From: Yersinia thracica
GTDB taxonomy: Bacteria > Pseudomonadota > Gammaproteobacteria > Enterobacterales > Enterobacteriaceae
Assembly (NCBI RefSeq): GCF_902170565.1
Contig: NZ_CABHXX010000132.1
Location: 39,974 to 103,973 of the forward strand
DNA: 64,000 nt
Direction: 5' to 3'
Shown here: piece after piece, positions 49,136-59,184 of the stretch
How positions within the stretch are numbered: the first letter of the stretch is position 1
How the letters are laid out: each line of letters begins with the position of its first letter
Made by a program: the position numbers and the translations under genes
Notes under the pieces: generated by a model
Seen by the model: only the letters and a program-made list of their open reading frames with translations
Told to the model about the DNA's origin: nothing
Databases searched by the model: none

Positions 49136-50563
49136 ATGTCACTCAGTCGTCGCCAGTTCATTCAGGCTACGGGCTTAGCGCTAGGCGCGGGTTCGTTGCC
49201 ATTGAGGGCACAGGCTAATAGCACCCAGCAACCCTCGTTGCCTGTCCCACCGTTACTGGAGTCTCGCCGTGGGCAACCGCTGTTTTTGACTTTACAGCGG
49301 GCGCATTGGGCATTCAGTGGCAAGCAGAAAGCCGCTGTGTGGGGTATCAACGGTATGTATCTCGGGCCGACTGTTCGGGTTTACAGCGGTGATGATGTTA
49401 AGCTCATTTACAGCAACCGTTTGACTGAACCGGTGTCTATGACTATCAGTGGGCTGCAAGTTCCGGGCACATTAATGGGCGGCGCTGCACGTATGATTAC
49501 CCCCGGTGTGGATTGGTCACCGGTATTGCCCGTGCGGCAACCTGCGGCAACTTGCTGGTATCATGCCAATACGCCTAACCGCATGGCTCCCCATGTTTAC
49601 AATGGGTTAGCCGGTATGTGGCTGGTGGAAGATGAAGTCAGCAAAGCGATGCCATTACCAAGCCATTACGGTGTTGATGATTTCCCGATTATTATTCAGG
49701 ATAAACGGCTGGATAACTTTGGCGTTCCGCAATATGACCCGCCAGAAAATGGGGGCTTTATGGGGGATACGTTGTTGGTTAACGGCGCACAAAGCCCATT
49801 TGTTGAAGTTTCTCGTGGTTGGGTGCGTTTACGTTTATTGAATGCGTCCAATGCTCGCCGCTATATATTGCAACTGAGTGACGGTCGCCCATTGCATGTG
49901 GTTGCCAGTGACCAGGGGTTCCTGCCTGCGCCAGTCGCGGTACAGCAACTCTCGTTAGCGCCGGGTGAACGGCGTGAGGTAGTTATCGATATGTCGCAGG
50001 GGAGCGAAGTGTCGATTACGGCGGGTGAGTCTGCCGGAATTATGGACAGGCTGCGCGGGCTATTTGAACCATCAAGTATTCTGATTTCCAGCTTGGTGCT
50101 GACATTAAAACCGACCGGTTTGTTGCCATTAGTCACTGATAATCTGCCAATACGTTTGCTCTCTGATCAGATTTTGGATGGCAATGTAATACGTTCTCGC
50201 GACTTCCGCTTGGGAGATGATTTGCCGGGAATCAATGGCGTTATCTGGGATATGAATCGGGCTGATGCTCAGGCACAGCAAGGTACTTGGGAACGTTGGA
50301 CAATTCATGCGGACATGCCACAAGCATTCCATATACAGGGTGTTTCGTTCCTGGTGAAGAATGTAAATGGTGCGCCGGCGATGGCCGAAGACAAGGGTTG
50401 GAAGGATACAGTTTGGGTTGATGGCGATGTGGAGTTACTGGTGTATTTCAATCAGGTTTCTTCCGAGCATTTCCCGTTCTTGTTCTACAGCCAGAGCCTT
50501 GAGATGGCGGATCGTGGGTCAGCAGGACAATTGGTAACACAGGCTGCGCCAACACTCGGTTAA
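49136..50563 (+). CDS. ftsP: cell-division protein FtsP (SufI), multicopper-oxidase-like, Tat-exported
   Basis: A 475-residue protein (E. coli 470). The twin-arginine signal MSLSRRQFIQATGLALGAG starts at ATG 49136, with GGAGAAG upstream. The three cupredoxin domains of SufI follow (LIYSNRLTEPVSMTISGLQ, WYHANTPNRMAPHVYNGLAGMWLVEDE, RLLNASNARRY). The copper-ligand histidines of true oxidases are largely missing, as in SufI. FtsP stabilises the divisome under stress. The open frame runs 28 codons upstream without similarity. Confidence 0.95.
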   Translation: MSLSRRQFIQATGLALGAGSLPLRAQANSTQQPSLPVPPLLESRRGQPLFLTLQRAHWAFSGKQKAAVWGINGMYLGPTVRVYSGDDVKLIYSNRLTEPVSMTISGLQVPGTLMGGAARMITPGVDWSPVLPVRQPAATCWYHANTPNRMAPHVYNGLAGMWLVEDEVSKAMPLPSHYGVDDFPIIIQDKRLDNFGVPQYDPPENGGFMGDTLLVNGAQSPFVEVSRGWVRLRLLNASNARRYILQLSDGRPLHVVASDQGFLPAPVAVQQLSLAPGERREVVIDMSQGSEVSITAGESAGIMDRLRGLFEPSSILISSLVLTLKPTGLLPLVTDNLPIRLLSDQILDGNVIRSRDFRLGDDLPGINGVIWDMNRADAQAQQGTWERWTIHADMPQAFHIQGVSFLVKNVNGAPAMAEDKGWKDTVWVDGDVELLVYFNQVSSEHFPFLFYSQSLEMADRGSAGQLVTQAAPTLG

Positions 50564-50589
50564 GATTAATGGGGTCACTGTTTCGATAG

Positions 50590-50637
50590 ATCATTGCTTC
50601 GATGAATAATTGCTTCGATTAATAATTGTTTCGGTGA
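50590..50637 (+). repeat. three tandem 16-bp repeats between ftsP and ygiQ
   Basis: Units ATCATTGCTTCGATGA, ATAATTGCTTCGATTA and ATAATTGTTTCGGTGA lie end to end, with a partial fourth (ATCATCG). They fall 26 bp after the ftsP stop codon. They may be a slippage product; the units differ at 3-5 positions, so the array is not recent. Confidence 0.7.
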
Positions 50638-50794
50638 ATCATCGTCCAGTGATCCTGTTCTAATTAGTGGCGCGAATCATGTCATCAACAGATTTACCCC
50701 TCCTCTTTCCATGGATAAATGCGTATAATCGCCGCCCGGTGATGATTTCTTAACCCGAACCACCCCAACTTTCCCCAATTCAAAGAGTGTTGCC

Positions 50795-53095
50795 ATGAGT
50801 ACCAGCCTGATCCAGCCAGAGCGTGACCTGTTTTCTTATCAGCCTTATTGGGCTGAATGCTATGGCACTGCGCCATTTTTACCGATGTCTCGCGAAGAAA
50901 TGGACATATTGGGCTGGGATAGCTGTGACATTATTGTCATCACCGGCGATGCGTATGTTGACCACCCCAGTTTTGGCATGGCTATCATTGGCCGCATGCT
51001 GGAGGCTCAGGGCTTCCGTGTAGGGATCATTGCTCAGCCAGATTGGACAAATAAAAATGATTTCATGCGCTTGGGTGAGCCGAACCTGTTCTTCGGCGTC
51101 ACCGCGGGTAATATGGACTCGATGATTAACCGCTATACCGCTGATCGCAAATTGCGCCATGACGATGCTTATACGCCGGATAATAAAAGCGGTAAGCGGC
51201 CAGATCGCGCCACTTTGGTGTATAGCCAGCGCTGCAAAGAGGCCTATAGCCATGTGCCGGTATTGCTTGGCGGAATTGAAGCCAGCTTACGCCGTATTGC
51301 CCATTATGATTATTGGTCTGATACTGTGCGCCGTTCAGTCATTGTTGATGCCAAAGCCGATATGCTGGTGTACGGCAATGGTGAGCGGCCACTGGTTGAA
51401 GTGGCACACCGCCTGGCTGCGGGTGAGAAAATTGCTGATATTCAGGATGTGCGTAACACCGTTGTGATGCGCAAAACCCCATTACCGGGTTGGAGTGGCG
51501 TGGATTCTACTCGGTTGGATAAACCGGGCCGTATTGAAGCTATTCCGAACCCCTATGGTGAAGATTTGCCGTGCGCGACAAACAGTGTTCCCGAGCCGGA
51601 AGCCAAACCTATTACCGTGCGGGCCGCCAAACCCAAACCATGGGAGAAGACCTATGTCTTGCTGCCATCCTATGACAAAGTGAAAGTAGACAAAGTATTG
51701 TATGCCCACACTTCGCGGATTTTACATCATGAAACTAACCCCGGTTGTGCGCGGGCTTTGATGCAAAAACATGGCGACCGCTATATTTGGATTAACCCAC
51801 CGGCTATCCCGCTTAGCACGGAAGAAATGGACAGCGTTTTTGCCCTGCCTTATCAGCGTGTGCCGCACCCGTCTTATGGGAAATCGCCAATTCCAGCTTA
51901 CGATATGATTCGTTTCTCGATCAATATCATGCGCGGTTGCTATGGTGGCTGTTCGTTCTGTTCGATTACCGAGCATGAAGGGCGCATTATTCAGAGCCGC
52001 TCTGAAGATTCCATCATTCGCGAAATAGAAGAAATTCGCGATAAAGTCCCTGGTTTTACCGGCATCATCTCTGATCTGGGTGGCCCAACGGCAAACATGT
52101 ATATGCTGCGCTGCCAGTCGCCACGAGCCGAGCAAACTTGCCGCCGTGCATCCTGCGTTTACCCTGAAATCTGCCAGCACATGGACACTAACCATGAGCC
52201 GACCATTTCACTATATCGGCGAGCACGTGATTTGAAAGGGATTAAAAAGATCCTGATTGCGTCTGGTGTTCGTTATGACTTGGCGGTGGAAGATCCGCGT
52301 TATATCAAAGAATTAGCCAGCCATCATGTAGGCGGCTACTTGAAAATAGCCCCAGAACACACCGAAGAAGGGCCACTTTCAAAAATGATGAAACCGGGGA
52401 TGGGCAGCTATCAGCGCTTTAAAGAGCTGTTTGATACCTATTCCAAGCAGGCGGGTAAAGAGCAATATTTGATTCCGTATTTCATCTCAGCTCATCCGGG
52501 GACGGAAGATAAAGATATGGTGAATTTGGCTCTTTGGCTGAAGAAAAACCGTTTCCGTTTGGATCAGGTGCAAAACTTCTATCCATCACCGCTGGCTAAC
52601 TCCACCACCATGTATTACACCGGCAAGAACCCGCTGAGCAAAGTGGATTACAAAAGTGAGGATGTTGTTGTTCCGAAAGGAGATCGTCAGCGGCGGTTGC
52701 ATAAAGCATTGCTGCGTTATCATGATCCCGCTAACTGGCCGATGATCCGCACGGCATTAGAGGAAATGGGGCTGCAACATTTAATTGGTAGCCGCCGTGA
52801 ATCTTTGGTTCCGGCACCGACGCTGGAAGAACAACGTGAAGCACGCCGGGCGTTTCGTCATCATACACCAGCGTTGACCAAGCACACTGTTATCACTCGT
52901 CAGCGTCAACCGGGTAACCGCACGAATGCAGCCTCAGCAGGCAAAGTTCCTGCGGGTAAAGCCCCTTTGGATAAAACCGCGCAGGCCACTACGGGCAGTT
53001 CCTCGGCCAAGAAAGCAGACAGCAAAACCGGCGCAAACAGAGCGCCGGTGAATAAACCCTCTGGTGTCGCCAGAGGGAAAGCTAAGCCTCATTAA
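50795..53095 (+). CDS. ygiQ: UPF0313 radical-SAM protein YgiQ
   Basis: A 766-residue protein (E. coli 739). The radical-SAM cluster motif CYGGCSFC places Cys at 382, 386 and 389 (CX3CX2C). It has an N-terminal B12-binding-like region (about 35-120, [17 protein letters not shown]) and the UPF0313 core ([21 protein letters not shown]...). The C-terminal 80 residues are low-complexity, Lys/Ala/Gly-rich ([12 protein letters not shown]), hence the extra length. The reaction is unknown. RBS is weak; the start follows the family. Confidence 0.93.
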   Translation: MSTSLIQPERDLFSYQPYWAECYGTAPFLPMSREEMDILGWDSCDIIVITGDAYVDHPSFGMAIIGRMLEAQGFRVGIIAQPDWTNKNDFMRLGEPNLFFGVTAGNMDSMINRYTADRKLRHDDAYTPDNKSGKRPDRATLVYSQRCKEAYSHVPVLLGGIEASLRRIAHYDYWSDTVRRSVIVDAKADMLVYGNGERPLVEVAHRLAAGEKIADIQDVRNTVVMRKTPLPGWSGVDSTRLDKPGRIEAIPNPYGEDLPCATNSVPEPEAKPITVRAAKPKPWEKTYVLLPSYDKVKVDKVLYAHTSRILHHETNPGCARALMQKHGDRYIWINPPAIPLSTEEMDSVFALPYQRVPHPSYGKSPIPAYDMIRFSINIMRGCYGGCSFCSITEHEGRIIQSRSEDSIIREIEEIRDKVPGFTGIISDLGGPTANMYMLRCQSPRAEQTCRRASCVYPEICQHMDTNHEPTISLYRRARDLKGIKKILIASGVRYDLAVEDPRYIKELASHHVGGYLKIAPEHTEEGPLSKMMKPGMGSYQRFKELFDTYSKQAGKEQYLIPYFISAHPGTEDKDMVNLALWLKKNRFRLDQVQNFYPSPLANSTTMYYTGKNPLSKVDYKSEDVVVPKGDRQRRLHKALLRYHDPANWPMIRTALEEMGLQHLIGSRRESLVPAPTLEEQREARRAFRHHTPALTKHTVITRQRQPGNRTNAASAGKVPAGKAPLDKTAQATTGSSSAKKADSKTGANRAPVNKPSGVARGKAKPH

Positions 53096-53114
53096 GAAGC
53101 TGATAAATCAGCGG

Positions 53115-53942
53115 TCAGGCCCTGGGTGCATCTGGGTCTGGCCCCAATCGTTTACCGCTATCCAACTTCGAAATTGCCGTCAGTTCATCTTTGTGTAGTT
53201 TAAAATCAAATACTTCAAAGTTTTCCCTGATGCGCGCCGGTGTCACTGATTTAGGAATAACAATCAGCCCGCTGTCCAGATGCCAACGTATGACTATCTG
53301 TGCTGGGGTCTTACCATATTTTTGCGCCAATTCACGAATGATGGCTTGATCGAAAACGCCATCGCCGCCTTGAGCCAGCGGGCTCCAGGATTCTGTCGCA
53401 ATATGATGCGTGGCATTCCAGGCATGGAGTTGCCGCTGCTGGAGCAGGGGGTGAAGCTCAATCTGATTGACAGTCGGGGCAACGCCGGTTTCATCAATCA
53501 ACCGCTGCAAATGAGGGATGTGGAAGTTACAGACGCCGATGCTGCGGACCAAACCTTGTTCTTTCAAGGCGATCAATTCACGCCAGGCACCGACATAGCG
53601 GTCTTGTGCTGGATCTGGCCAGTGGATTAGATAGAGATCCACATAATCGAGCTGAAGTTTTTTCAGACTCTCTTCCAGTGCTTGCTGCGGATTATTTTGG
53701 TTACTATTCCACAGCTTAGTGGTAATAAATAGCTCATCACGGGCGACATTGGTCGTTTTCAGCGCCTGACCAACACCCTCTTCATTTTTATAAATAGCCG
53801 CTGTATCGATTGAACGATAGCCGATCTCCAGTGCTTTGGTGACAGCAAGCTGTGTTTCTTCAATACTTGCTTGCCAAACGCCAAGACCGAGTTGTGGCAT
53901 CAGGTTTCCATCGTGCAATTTGATAATGGGTTGCGTCGCCAT
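53115..53942 (-). CDS. dkgA: 2,5-diketo-D-gluconate reductase A (aldo-keto reductase)
   Basis: A 275-residue aldo-keto reductase, equal to E. coli DkgA. It has the tetrad Asp-Tyr-Lys-His in GYRSIDTAAIYKNEEGVG, FITTKLWN and YLIHWPDP, and the NADPH-binding end VIPKSVTPARIRENF. It reduces 2,5-diketogluconate, methylglyoxal and beta-keto esters. GAGGAG lies upstream. It follows yqhD on the same strand, but a long ERIC element sits between them. Confidence 0.95.
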   Translation of the reverse strand: MATQPIIKLHDGNLMPQLGLGVWQASIEETQLAVTKALEIGYRSIDTAAIYKNEEGVGQALKTTNVARDELFITTKLWNSNQNNPQQALEESLKKLQLDYVDLYLIHWPDPAQDRYVGAWRELIALKEQGLVRSIGVCNFHIPHLQRLIDETGVAPTVNQIELHPLLQQRQLHAWNATHHIATESWSPLAQGGDGVFDQAIIRELAQKYGKTPAQIVIRWHLDSGLIVIPKSVTPARIRENFEVFDFKLHKDELTAISKLDSGKRLGPDPDAPRA

Positions 53943-53958
53943 ATTGATCTCCTCAGCT

Positions 53959-54233
53959 TATACCCGTCATACTTCAAGCTGCATGCGTGTTGGCTACGTT
54001 CGTTACTCGGCCCATCCATGGGCCTCGCCTCTGCGAGGCCGCTGCCAGCAGCGTTCAAATCTGCTCCGGGCAGATTTGTCACCCGAATCACTTACAACAC
54101 AGTAAGTTCATCGGGATTATGAGCCTCATCAGAGGCTCACCCTACGGGCCAGCGCAAGCGCTGTTCAAAATGGTTTACAACCAATTTGTCTCTCACTTAC
54201 CGCCTTCCTGCAACTCGAATTATTTAAGGTATA
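53959..54233 (+). repeat. ERIC element with a double internal insertion
   Basis: It starts TATACCCGTCATACTTCAAG and ends CAACTCGAATTATTTAAGG, the typical ERIC ends. The first module (GGCCCATCCATGGGCC, GCCTCTGCGAGGC, GCTGCCAGCAGC, AATCTGCTCCGGGCAGATT) is followed by a partial core (TCACTTACAACACAGTAAGT). A second, diverged module (GAGCCTCATCAGAGGCTC, GGCCAGCGCAAGCGC, AATGGTTTACAACCAATT) comes next, then the right end. At 275 bp it fills almost the whole yqhD-dkgA gap. Confidence 0.88.
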
Positions 54234-54263
54234 GATCACATTGTATTTCGCTAAACTATATTA

Positions 54264-55421
54264 TTAGACCGCAGCTTCGTAGATACGTTTGCTATCGGCC
54301 AAAGTGATGTCACTGTGCTCGCCAAGTGCGGTCATACCGTGCTCTTCTAATTTTTTGATTAAATCAGGAATGGTGCTGCCATCCAGTTTGTAATCAGATA
54401 AGCGAGTCGCGACACCCATGCTTTCAAATAAGTGGCGGGTAGCGGCAATAGCAGCATCAATGCGTTGGTCTTCAGTACCTTCACGGATATTCCAGACACG
54501 CTCCGCATATTGCAGTAATTTCGCGCGTTTTTGCTGTTTCTTCGCCACTAACAGAGCGGGCAATACCACTGCCAATGTTTGTGCATGATCCAGCCCGTGA
54601 CGCGCTGTCAGTTCGTGGCCCAGCATATGAGTCGCCCAGTCTTGTGGGACACCGGCACCAATCAGGCCATTTAATGCCATGGTGGCGCTCCACATAATGT
54701 TGGCGCGTACATTGTAATTATCAGGATCAGTTAAGGCTTTCGGGCCTTCTTCAATCAGGGTTAACAACAAACCTTCAGCAAATCTGTCTTGTACTTTGGC
54801 ATCCACCGGATAAGTCAGGTATTGCTCAATGGTATGTACAAAAGCATCAACCACACCGTTAGCCACCTGGCGCGGTGGTAAGGTATAAGTCACTACAGGG
54901 TCCAGCACAGCAAATAGCGGCTGTACATGAGGCGAGAAGAAATGTTGCTTATCACCGGTGCTGCGGCGGCTGATCACTGCGCCACTGTTAGCTTCAGAAC
55001 CCGTCGCCGGTAAGGTCAGCACTGAACCCATAGGCAGTGCTTCTTTGATATCGCTGCCGGTGGTTTCCAGAATATGCCATGGGTCTTGTGGATAATTGAC
55101 GGCCGCCGCGATAAATTTAGTGCCATCCAATACTGACCCGCCACCCACAGCGAGTAGGAAAGTGATTTTTTCTGCCCGGCAAACCTCAACAGCTTTCATT
55201 AAGGTTTCATAAGTAGGGTTCGGTTCGATACCGCCAAACTCCAGGTAATCAAAGCCTTTCAGCGCTTGGTGAACTTGGTCGAGTACGCCATTTTGTTTGA
55301 TGCTGCCGCCACCATAGGTAATTAAAATACGTGCATTAGCAGGAATTTCTTTACTCAGTTGCGCTATCTGACCAGTACCGAACAACACTTTTGTCGGGGT
55401 ATGAAGGGTAAAATTTTGCAT
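54264..55421 (-). CDS. yqhD: NADPH-dependent iron alcohol dehydrogenase YqhD
   Basis: A 385-residue group III alcohol dehydrogenase (E. coli 387). It starts MQNFTLHTPTKVLFGTG and has the nucleotide loop VGGGSVLDGTKF (about 93-104) and the metal-ligand His of HTIEQYL (about 195), HMLGHELTARHGLDHAQTL (about 267-285). It reduces toxic aldehydes such as methylglyoxal and acrolein with NADPH. YqhC, divergent, activates it in E. coli. Confidence 0.95.
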   Translation of the reverse strand: MQNFTLHTPTKVLFGTGQIAQLSKEIPANARILITYGGGSIKQNGVLDQVHQALKGFDYLEFGGIEPNPTYETLMKAVEVCRAEKITFLLAVGGGSVLDGTKFIAAAVNYPQDPWHILETTGSDIKEALPMGSVLTLPATGSEANSGAVISRRSTGDKQHFFSPHVQPLFAVLDPVVTYTLPPRQVANGVVDAFVHTIEQYLTYPVDAKVQDRFAEGLLLTLIEEGPKALTDPDNYNVRANIMWSATMALNGLIGAGVPQDWATHMLGHELTARHGLDHAQTLAVVLPALLVAKKQQKRAKLLQYAERVWNIREGTEDQRIDAAIAATRHLFESMGVATRLSDYKLDGSTIPDLIKKLEEHGMTALGEHSDITLADSKRIYEAAV

Positions 55422-55669
55422 AATTTTTCTTCCAGCTTAGGGTAAGGAACAATAAGAACTAAGAGATTAGTTTGCGGCGCAATAGCTTGTGGGGAAATAG
55501 CTGTTTGTCGCGGTATCAGTGGTAGCCATTGTCGGTAACCTGGGGCTATACCTCAATGCACATTTCTGCCTTGCTCTTGCCTATTTCTACAAATCACTGT
55601 AGAAAATTCGCAAAATACTGCACAATTTATGTCGGATCGTTCCAGATAACAGAAGCAGGTGAGAGCGTA

Positions 55670-56563
55670 ATGGTTGAAGTTACTGATATTCAGGTACAGA
55701 TGGCTGGGATGATTGCTCGCCTGGCTCAAGGTAATGGTTTAACCCCTAGCGCTGTACCCAAGGTGAAAATTCTATATTCCACCGTACACCAACCGCGCAC
55801 GCCCGTCATGTATACCCCGAGTGTCGTTATTATATTTCAGGGGCATAAAGTGGGTTATCTGGGCAGCAAAGTATTTCAGTATGATCCGAAAAACTACCTG
55901 ATTCTGACCGTGCCGCTGCCGTTTGAATGTGAAACTTTTGCCAGCCCGGAAGTGCCGCTGGCCGGGATTTCGATTCATATAGACAGCCAGATGCTACAAG
56001 ATTTAATTATAGATATCGGTGATGACGAACTCGATAAACCTTTCGGCAATACCTCTGGCGTCAACTCATCTGCGCTGACTGAAGAGATGCTCTGCGCCAC
56101 CGAGCGGTTGCTGGATGTGATGTCCAACCCTCGTGATGCCAGGGTGCTCGGCCCACAAATTGTGAGAGAAATCATCTACTACGTGTTATGTGGACAGTGC
56201 GGCGGGGCATTGCAAGCTTTGGTTAATCGCCATGGGCACTTTAATCAAATTACCAAGACATTGCGGCGTATCGAAAATCAGTTTGCAGATAACCTGAATG
56301 TTGAACAATTAGCCGCGGATGTGAACATGAGCGTCTCCGCGTTTCATCATAATTTCAAAGCAGTGACTAACACGTCGCCACTACAATATTTGAAATCCTA
56401 CCGGCTACACCGTGCGCGAATGATGATGCTACACGACGGGCTAAAGGCCAGCACCGCAGCGAACAAGGTAGGGTATGAGAGCGCTTCACAATTTAGCCGC
56501 GAGTTTAAACGCTATTTCGGCGTAACACCGAGTGAAGAAGTTGCCAAGTTACGCACTAACTGA
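55670..56563 (+). CDS. yqhC: AraC-family activator YqhC
   Basis: A 297-residue regulator: an AraC_N domain (about 20-170, [24 protein letters not shown]) and a C-terminal two-HTH AraC domain (about 190-290, [46 protein letters not shown] by position 240-285). It is divergent from yqhD, the known target in E. coli. I start at ATG 55670, which has AGGTGAG upstream and matches the family; the frame opens earlier at 55529 but that N-terminus (MSVTWGYTS...) has no domain. Confidence 0.88.
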   Translation: MVEVTDIQVQMAGMIARLAQGNGLTPSAVPKVKILYSTVHQPRTPVMYTPSVVIIFQGHKVGYLGSKVFQYDPKNYLILTVPLPFECETFASPEVPLAGISIHIDSQMLQDLIIDIGDDELDKPFGNTSGVNSSALTEEMLCATERLLDVMSNPRDARVLGPQIVREIIYYVLCGQCGGALQALVNRHGHFNQITKTLRRIENQFADNLNVEQLAADVNMSVSAFHHNFKAVTNTSPLQYLKSYRLHRARMMMLHDGLKASTAANKVGYESASQFSREFKRYFGVTPSEEVAKLRTN

Positions 56564-56577
56564 GGTGATATCTATAC

Positions 56578-56601
56578 AAAACGGCGCACTAAGCGCCGTT
56601 T
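56578..56601. terminator. bidirectional terminator between yqhC and yghB
   Basis: AAACGGCGC/GCGCCGTTT forms a 9-bp stem with loop ACTAA; A/T-rich ends on both sides. It sits between convergent genes. Confidence 0.75.
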
Positions 56602-56621
56602 AGCTGTTCGAGCGGAGAAGC

Positions 56622-57284
56622 TTACTCAGCCACGCTTTTACGTTTACACCAGACCAATGCCAGTGTGCCAACCAACCCCACCAATAACAAAACAATCGGC
56701 AAAATCATCAGGGCGGTCATGACTTGATTTTCATAATGTTTAACCAGGGGGATATGGCTAAGTGCAAAGCCCAACCCCACGACACTACCCACCCATAGCA
56801 GCCCGCTGAGCCAGTTAAAGAACTGAAAACGCGTGCTATTTAAACCTGAAATACCCGCTAAAGTGGGTAATAAAGTCCGGACAAAAGCCAGAAAACGGCC
56901 AATAATCAGGGCCGCCAGACCGTGGCGAACAAACAGGTTATGGGCGCGTTGGCGATAATGAACGGGGAGCTGCAACAACCACCTTTTTACCACTTTGGTA
57001 TCTCCCAACCATAATCCTTGCAGGTAACTCAGCCAACAACCCAAGCTGGCCGCAGCGGTCAGAATTATCATGGTGGGCCAGAATGCCATGACACCTTTAG
57101 CAATCAGTGCACCCGCCAAGAGCAACAGGCTATCACCGGGGAGGAAAGAGGCTGGCAGCAAACCATTTTCTAAAAAAAGGGTGGTAAAAAGTATGCCGTA
57201 AATAACCCAAATCACATTCGGGTCGGCAAGTTTACTAAAATCCTGCTGCCATAAGGCATGAAGGATTTCGCGTAATACATCCAT
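56622..57284 (-). CDS. yghB: DedA-family membrane protein YghB
   Basis: A 220-residue polytopic protein (E. coli 219): [25 protein letters not shown] (about 36-60), GCWLSYLQG and the DedA signature [19 protein letters not shown] (about 128-146). DedA proteins are needed for envelope integrity and act in undecaprenyl phosphate or phospholipid flipping. It lies between yqhC and metC, as in E. coli. The gap 57285-57490 to metC shows no gene. Confidence 0.93.
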   Translation of the reverse strand: MDVLREILHALWQQDFSKLADPNVIWVIYGILFTTLFLENGLLPASFLPGDSLLLLAGALIAKGVMAFWPTMIILTAAASLGCWLSYLQGLWLGDTKVVKRWLLQLPVHYRQRAHNLFVRHGLAALIIGRFLAFVRTLLPTLAGISGLNSTRFQFFNWLSGLLWVGSVVGLGFALSHIPLVKHYENQVMTALMILPIVLLLVGLVGTLALVWCKRKSVAE

Positions 57285-57490
57285 TTCTGTTCCTGTTTGC
57301 CTATCGTGTGAGGATATTGTTGTAAGTTTTTACCTAGTGTATCGGTAATGGCGCTAATCCACATTGATCTTATCCTCAATAACAAAATTTTTAAGGGGAT
57401 ATATACGCGCCGTTGACACTAATTGTGTAAGAGAGGATTAATGCGCGGGGATTATCACCGCACATTAACAAACCATAGCGCTCATAAATG

Positions 57491-58702
57491 TTATTGCGAA
57501 GCTTTGATGCGCTCAAACCCAGCGGTTAAGTCGTCCTGCAAATCTTGTACATTTTCCAACCCAATGTGCAGACGGAACAATGTGCCTTTGATTCCCTCCC
57601 CCTCATATTTGCGGATTGCCCGGATATCCTTGGGCTGATACCCCAGAATCAAAGACTCAAACCCGCCCCACGAAAAAGCCATGCTGAAATGAGTAAAGTG
57701 GTCGAGATAGGCCTCTAACTGCTGCTGGGTTAATTCTTCTTTTAATTCAAAAGAAAACAAACCATTGCAGCCGGTGAAATCTCGTTTGTAGAATTCATGG
57801 CCTTTGCAACCGGGCAGTGCAGGGTGATAGACCGCAGCAACTTCCGGGCGCTGAACCAGCCAGTTTGCGATTTCGATACTGTTTTTTTCATGCTGCTTTA
57901 AACGCACACTCAGCGTACGTAAGCCCCGGCTGGCAAGATAGGCGGTATCGGCATCCACCATTTGCCCCATCAGATAAGAATCTTCGCGCAGTTGCTCCCA
58001 ACAACGGGTGTTGGCGACCGCAATCCCCAGCATGGCATCGGAATGGCCAATAATATATTTAGTTCCTGATTGGATGGAGATATCAATATCAAAATCCAGT
58101 GCTTTAAACAGCACGCCAGCTGCCCATGTATTGTCCATGATGATAATCATCTCTGGAGAAACCGCGCGGATGGCTTTAACAATGGCAGGAATATCTTGCA
58201 CTTCCATCGTGATGGAACCGGGTGACTCAAGAAAAACCACTTTAGTTTGCGGAGTGATCAATGAGGCAATTTCGGCTCCCATCATAGGATCAAAATAAGT
58301 GGTGGTGATATTCATACGCGATAAGATTTTATCGCAAAAACTTTGAGCCGGTTCATAGGCCGAACCCGTCATCAACACATGATCGCCGGTGGAAACAAAT
58401 GATAAAATGGCATTGCTGATAGCGGCAGCACCGCAAGGATAAAGCACACAACCCGCGCCACCTTCCAGTTCTGTCATGGCTTCTTGCAAAGAAAAGTGGG
58501 TTAGCGTGCCTCTACGGCCATAAAATAGCGCGCCATTTCCGCGATTAATGGTGGCGTGCTTTTTGGCTTTTACTGACTCAAAAACCAAAGAAGATGCGCG
58601 CTGAATGACGGTATTGACCGAGCCTTGGGTGAATTTCTGACTTCTGCCAGCGCTAACTAAGATTGTTTCTAATTTTTCTGTCGTGGGTTTATTTGCAGAC
58701 AT
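57491..58702 (-). CDS. metC: cystathionine beta-lyase
   Basis: A 403-residue PLP enzyme (E. coli 395). Key positions are the PLP phosphate motif [10 protein letters not shown] (about 60-69), [15 protein letters not shown] and [11 protein letters not shown] (PLP-binding Lys about 219). It cleaves cystathionine to homocysteine in methionine synthesis. I see no clear MetJ box array (AGACGTCT) in the upstream 58703-59000. Confidence 0.94.
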   Translation of the reverse strand: MSANKPTTEKLETILVSAGRSQKFTQGSVNTVIQRASSLVFESVKAKKHATINRGNGALFYGRRGTLTHFSLQEAMTELEGGAGCVLYPCGAAAISNAILSFVSTGDHVLMTGSAYEPAQSFCDKILSRMNITTTYFDPMMGAEIASLITPQTKVVFLESPGSITMEVQDIPAIVKAIRAVSPEMIIIMDNTWAAGVLFKALDFDIDISIQSGTKYIIGHSDAMLGIAVANTRCWEQLREDSYLMGQMVDADTAYLASRGLRTLSVRLKQHEKNSIEIANWLVQRPEVAAVYHPALPGCKGHEFYKRDFTGCNGLFSFELKEELTQQQLEAYLDHFTHFSMAFSWGGFESLILGYQPKDIRAIRKYEGEGIKGTLFRLHIGLENVQDLQDDLTAGFERIKASQ

Positions 58703-59040
58703 AATCGCTTTGTTACCTTCTTATCAGCATGCCCATTATTCTATGGTCAGCATTCATTATTGGGATGTAATTATTCCTTACGTTAGCATGATGATTGTGA
58801 TGAGAGGGTAGCTTTCACCATGAAAAAAACTAAAGAGGGCGACTCGCTGTTTTCCGCAGGTTTGTAATGGAAAAATGCTGTGTAAGTGACGAAATAGGAA
58901 ATTTATTAAGGGGAGGCCGTTAGGGGAGGACTTAATTCATGCCAAAGCGCTCTCTGCAATTAATCCTTTTTTATTTTTACATAAAGTGTCACTCAATCTG
59001 TACAGCTCAGAATGTTTATCCATTGATCATTCCGCGTAGT

Positions 59041-59054
59041 CCCTGATATCAGGG
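59041..59054. repeat. short palindrome upstream of exbB
   Basis: CCCTGATATCAGGG is a perfect 14-bp palindrome, 36 bp from the Fur box. It could be an operator for metC or exbB; no known factor is assigned. The rest of the 482-bp region 58703-59184 is AT-rich and without genes. Confidence 0.5.
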
Positions 59055-59089
59055 GAATTCTTATTTTTTCTCAAAAAATAGGCGCAAAT

Positions 59090-59108
59090 ACTAATGATAA
59101 TTACTATC
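59090..59108. promoter_or_regulatory. Fur box upstream of exbB
   Basis: ACTAATGATAATTACTATC agrees with the 19-bp Fur consensus (GATAATGATAATCATTATC) at 15 positions. It is 77 bp upstream of the exbB start. Iron repression by Fur is the known rule for exbBD. Confidence 0.8.
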
Positions 59109-59184
59109 AATCCCCGATTTGTTTGATATGATCGGCAGCTGATTTCGTCCTTAAATTGATATGCATATTGGGTGGAGGCGCAGC

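Noticed and set aside
55529..55669. Longer YqhC N-terminus from 55529
   Set aside because: It has no domain similarity, and ATG 55670 has a good RBS.
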